Part shown: piece by piece, positions 48,020 through 50,843 of the stretch | Position numbering within the stretch: position 1 is the stretch's first letter | Layout of the letters: every line of letters begins with the position of its first letter | Virus record (IMG/VR): IMGVR_UViG_3300009786_000020 | Location: 1 to 50,843 of that record | Source: a virus | DNA length: 50,843 nucleotides | Reading direction: 5' to 3' (one strand) | The notes under the pieces: model-generated | What the model saw: the letters and a program-made list of their open reading frames with translations, nothing else | What the model was told of the DNA's origin: nothing | Databases searched by the model: none | Made by a program: the position numbers and the translations under genes

Positions 48020-48289
48020 CATCCGAAAAATGTTAATAGGTAACAGATTTAATATTACACTCATAACTACTATGTTTTGCACGCAGAGTGTCACGAACTA
48101 ACATCAAATCTTAATATAGGTGCAATATCCTTGAAAGATGCGCTGAGTACTCACGACCACAGCTAGGCCACTTCCTCTGGTAGTCTCGACTAATACTAAA
48201 TCATTCAGGTTCATAATTCCAGGGCGCTAGTTCCAGTAGGAGCAGCCGAAGGTTCCACCCAACGAAATAATATTGTAAAGGTAAAGAAA
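48020..48289 (+). ncRNA. 270-base structured leader between modifier and E2-like gene
   Basis: No credible reading frame. Paired blocks include AGATTT (48045-48050) with AAATCT (48106-48111), enclosing ACACTC/GAGTGT (48057-48091); the perfect palindrome TGAGTACTCA (48144-48153); and TAGTC-TC-GACTA (48181-48192). It ends with GTAAAGGTAAAGAAA (48275-48289) next to the E2-like ATG, and the same 15 bases precede the JAMM gene (50110-50124). A leader controlling the ratio of modifier to enzymes, or an internal promoter, is plausible. Confidence 0.5.
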
Positions 48290-50104
48290 ATGGAAACATT
48301 AAAAAAAGTAATAAAGTCAAATATACTACCATTTGATGGTAAACGTTATTTGTCCCATATATTTGAAAAGATAGCAACTAATATTGATAGTTATACTATC
48401 ATGTATAAAGACTTTAGCTTAAAAGGTAAAGTAATCGAAAGATTAAGAGCATTCTGTGAGTTCTTTAATATAACGCTCGAGCTTAATAATAACATGACGT
48501 TTAAAAGAGGCTCATATGCAAAAATAAAAGAAACTTACATAAACGCTAGATATCCTCACTGGTTCACTAAAAAGGGAACAAATAAGATATGGAAAATCTT
48601 TCGTCCTCCAGAAAACCATGGATATAAATTTGAGCAAGATATGATAAATATTGATGCTTCTTTAAGTAATTTAAGGCGTGATGGACATACTTTAGATAGT
48701 GATGATGATAGTACAATTAAGGAGAAATTTCAAGTATTCTTAAATAATATCAGTCAAACTAATCATCCTGATATAGAGTATGATATATCAGATAAACCAT
48801 TGGTATATTCAAGACGCTCTAAATGGGTCAGTGAATCAATAGGTAATTCTGATGCTTATATACAACATAAACAAAGGCTTGCTTATGATATTCCAACTAT
48901 AACGCTTCCATTATTTTGCAATATAAAAGTAAAATTACCGGATACTAATATAGTGTTTCATGAATCAGATGGCGGAAGTGATGTAACTGTTTATAAAACA
49001 ATAGATTGGGGCGATTTAGTTGTATATATGACCTTCCCAATTCAAACAGTTTTAGAGCATGATAATGGGTCTCGTGAAAAAATATGTATACATACAGACC
49101 TTTTTCCAAATTATCCAGGCACTATGCATCCTTTTGTTTCTATAGAATGGGGTGGATATGCACATGGTAATACTTGTTTTGGCTCTTTCCCAATAGAAAG
49201 GTTAATTCTAGAAGGTAAGCTAATGGAAGCTTTAACTCACATGCAATCATGGGCGAATAGTTATGATGTACATAGAACCTCTCCAATTAATAATGCGAGA
49301 AGAACTTATTATAGCTTGAATAGTAGCAATGGTGCTTTGTCTAATGATAGTGATTGTTGTGATACGGCGTTTCAGTATTATAAGAATGAAACTGTAGATG
49401 CTGAAGTAGTCATTCCAATTGTAGAGGCACACTTAGCTCAATTCTGTGATGATTGTATATGTTCATCTGATTGCATAATCCAAGATAGAATGCTTGAGTT
49501 TCTAACGGCAAGGAGTCCATTAGAAGACTTAGCTTTATTAGAAGATTTTGTGAGAAGAGAATGGTGCAATATGTTCCCTGAAGGTCCAGCAATAAAAGAA
49601 CAGCAATTAGAAATACTTGCAATGTTTGATACGTTTAGAAGTTATATACCTCACACTATAACAGTACGAGGAATGACTTCTGCTGCTAAGTTACTATTTC
49701 TTGATTTAAGTCATATTAAACAATCTGGCTTTGATTCTTGCATTGTAGATACATTACATAATCTACATGTTACTGACTGTATCGGTCGTGCTATGCGAAC
49801 ATCAGCACGCTTAAATTACAGACATAATATGTGTGTTGAAAATGGTACAATAGTTGAAGATATAGAACATGGACATACTATAATTGAAAGTTTAAAGGCG
49901 TATCAAGCGGCTTTAAATGTAGCTTATTTAGTTAGCTTATTGATAGTAACAGGCAAGGTGGGCTATAGTAATCTATCTGCACTTGGTGAACAATATACAA
50001 TAGGTGAATTATATAATCTCTTGTATGACTCATGTAAAACTAATGCATACATCAGTAAAATGAAAATAGAATTACCATTTCCAGATGAAGATGGTATTCA
50101 CTAA
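48290..50104 (+). CDS. E2-like conjugating protein with extra domains, 604 aa
   Basis: A large protein in the E2 position of the cassette. The core around residues 200-345 has strands (TITLPLFCNIKVKLPDTNIV; DLVVYMTFPIQTVLEHDNGS) and then FPNYPGTMHPFVSIEWGG with His280-Pro281. AHGNTCFGSF follows with Cys296, and then a helix (RLILEGKLMEALTHMQSWAN). This is the P.yP..HP....G..C...... pattern of prokaryotic E2-like folds, with Cys296 as candidate thioester site. A cysteine cluster CDDCICSSDC (C386, C389, C391, C395) may bind zinc. N-terminal 1-190 and C-terminal 400-604 are helical and unrecognised. It is several times longer than ordinary E2s (about 150 aa), so it may combine E2 with target recognition. 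Confidence 0.62.
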   Translation: METLKKVIKSNILPFDGKRYLSHIFEKIATNIDSYTIMYKDFSLKGKVIERLRAFCEFFNITLELNNNMTFKRGSYAKIKETYINARYPHWFTKKGTNKIWKIFRPPENHGYKFEQDMINIDASLSNLRRDGHTLDSDDDSTIKEKFQVFLNNISQTNHPDIEYDISDKPLVYSRRSKWVSESIGNSDAYIQHKQRLAYDIPTITLPLFCNIKVKLPDTNIVFHESDGGSDVTVYKTIDWGDLVVYMTFPIQTVLEHDNGSREKICIHTDLFPNYPGTMHPFVSIEWGGYAHGNTCFGSFPIERLILEGKLMEALTHMQSWANSYDVHRTSPINNARRTYYSLNSSNGALSNDSDCCDTAFQYYKNETVDAEVVIPIVEAHLAQFCDDCICSSDCIIQDRMLEFLTARSPLEDLALLEDFVRREWCNMFPEGPAIKEQQLEILAMFDTFRSYIPHTITVRGMTSAAKLLFLDLSHIKQSGFDSCIVDTLHNLHVTDCIGRAMRTSARLNYRHNMCVENGTIVEDIEHGHTIIESLKAYQAALNVAYLVSLLIVTGKVGYSNLSALGEQYTIGELYNLLYDSCKTNAYISKMKIELPFPDEDGIH

Positions 50105-50131
50105 CCCCCGTAAAGGTAAAGAAAGGTCTAA

Positions 50132-50843
50132 ATGAAAACTAACAATGCTGTAGTGGTCTCATCACATAGATTCTACATTAGCAAAGAAGATAAAAAGAAG
50201 GTTTGGGATTATGCTCAATCTGCTTTTGATGTATATCAATCAGAAATCACAGGAATGATGGTAGTTTTACAAGATGCCGAAGGTGATTACATAATGCAGG
50301 ACCCAATAATTCTTAAACAAGAAGTATCTGCCAGTGCGTGTGAAATTGATGAAGATGAAATGGCTATGTATACTTGTAAAATGATGTCTAAGTATTCTGG
50401 ACAAGAAGTTCGCTTTTTATGGTGGCACAGCCATCATAACATGGGTGTCTTTTGGTCAGGTACAGATGATAAAAATATCTTGGTAAATAAAACACAAGAT
50501 TTCAATTTATCATTAGTAGTTGGGTTAGATGGAGATTACTTGCTTAGGTTACAATTCTTTGAACCAGTAGAAACTTATGTTAATACTGAAATGCATGTCT
50601 TAGGTCAAGACTCAGGTGTTCCTGATGATATCACTAAGGAAGTCAAAGAACTATGTAATAAAACAACTTATGCTGTTACTAGACCTATCAATACCCATCA
50701 ATCTAGCCTTCCATTAAATGCAAATGGAGTTAATGGTTATGGTTATCAATACGATGCTTATGACGAAAGTCAAGATGTATATGGAATGAGTTATGGTCAT
50801 AGTAAACATTATAATAATGAATATAAAGAATATGTTGATTTAG
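50132..50843 (+). CDS. JAMM/JAB metalloprotease, N-terminal part (continues at base 1)
   Basis: ATG 50132 with AAGAAAGG upstream. A full JAMM zinc motif is present: Glu38 (SEITGMM), then WWHSHHNMGVFWSGTD with His99, His101, Ser109 and Asp112 (HxH, seven residues, S-x-x-D). The catalytic core covers about residues 5-150. Such enzymes remove C-terminal extensions from ubiquitin-like proteins or cleave isopeptide bonds. The modifier's GG-AA end is a natural substrate. The frame continues across the map junction to 432, total 326 residues. The copy at the window end differs from the left copy by Thr/Ala and Gly/Ser. Confidence 0.9.
   Translation, partial: MKTNNAVVVSSHRFYISKEDKKKVWDYAQSAFDVYQSEITGMMVVLQDAEGDYIMQDPIILKQEVSASACEIDEDEMAMYTCKMMSKYSGQEVRFLWWHSHHNMGVFWSGTDDKNILVNKTQDFNLSLVVGLDGDYLLRLQFFEPVETYVNTEMHVLGQDSGVPDDITKEVKELCNKTTYAVTRPINTHQSSLPLNANGVNGYGYQYDAYDESQDVYGMSYGHSKHYNNEYKEYVDL
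50681..50843. repeat. Right copy of 163-bp terminal overlap
   Basis: This is identical to bases 1-163 except for three substitutions and is read in the same frame of the JAMM gene. It marks where the circular or permuted genome was opened and shows that the underlying population is not clonal. Confidence 0.9.

Noticed and set aside
1-50843. Integrase, repressor/lysogeny module, CRISPR array or insertion sequence
   Set aside because: No recombinase catalytic motif, spaced repeat array or flanking inverted repeat with transposase was seen.

Overview
The window looks like the complete genome of a lytic, podovirus-like tailed phage, cut open inside a gene. The last 163 bases (50681-50843) repeat the first 163 with three substitutions, and the gene broken at the end (JAMM protease, from 50132) continues in frame at base 1. 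Collapsing the overlap gives a circular map of about 50.68 kb. The sequence is AT-rich. Most genes carry a clear AAGGAG-type ribosome site, which argues for a bacterial host that uses Shine-Dalgarno initiation (a proteobacterium is a guess) and against Bacteroidetes. I saw no integrase, tRNA, CRISPR array, insertion sequence or DNA polymerase.

Layout. Two transcription units diverge from a 478-base gene-free control region (44298-44775) and converge on a strong hairpin terminator (8484-8530). The minus-strand unit (44297 down to 8558, about 36 kb) is the late block: virion lysozyme-like protein, candidate small terminase, TerL, an overlapping tiny basic gene, portal, scaffold, major capsid protein, capsid-associated and head-tail connector proteins, small tail or fibre proteins, holin-like membrane proteins, a metallophosphoesterase, two large nozzle/tail proteins, three to four ejection-type proteins, and a 3436-residue giant protein. 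The giant protein carries the DxDGD catalytic loop and upstream elements of two-barrel RNA polymerases, so it is probably a virion polymerase injected with the DNA.

The plus-strand unit (44776 through the junction to 8463) is early. It opens with a small gene and its own terminator, then small membrane and soluble proteins separated by unusually structured non-coding stretches. Next comes a four-gene ubiquitin-like conjugation cassette: beta-grasp modifier ending GG-AA (47786), large E2-like protein (48290), JAMM/JAB protease (50132 through 432) and E1/ThiF-like activating enzyme (425). The gene order matches that of the bacterial antiphage Bil operon, but here the cassette belongs to the phage and sits directly before the replication genes. 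These are a Sak4-like recombinase, an ssDNA-binding-like protein, an AEP primase fused to a DnaB-type helicase, a small HTH protein and an HNH nuclease. About sixteen tiny overlapping genes follow, at least seven of them with paired CxxC zinc-binding motifs.

How it may work together (inference): the virion polymerase would start early transcription. Early genes then take over the host and replicate the genome with host polymerase plus phage primase-helicase and recombinase. The conjugation cassette would tag a host or competitor protein early. The late block builds and releases a short-tailed particle. The two strongest signals are the complete phage-borne ubiquitin-like pathway and the RNA-polymerase-like giant virion protein; the set of structured non-coding segments on the early strand comes next.
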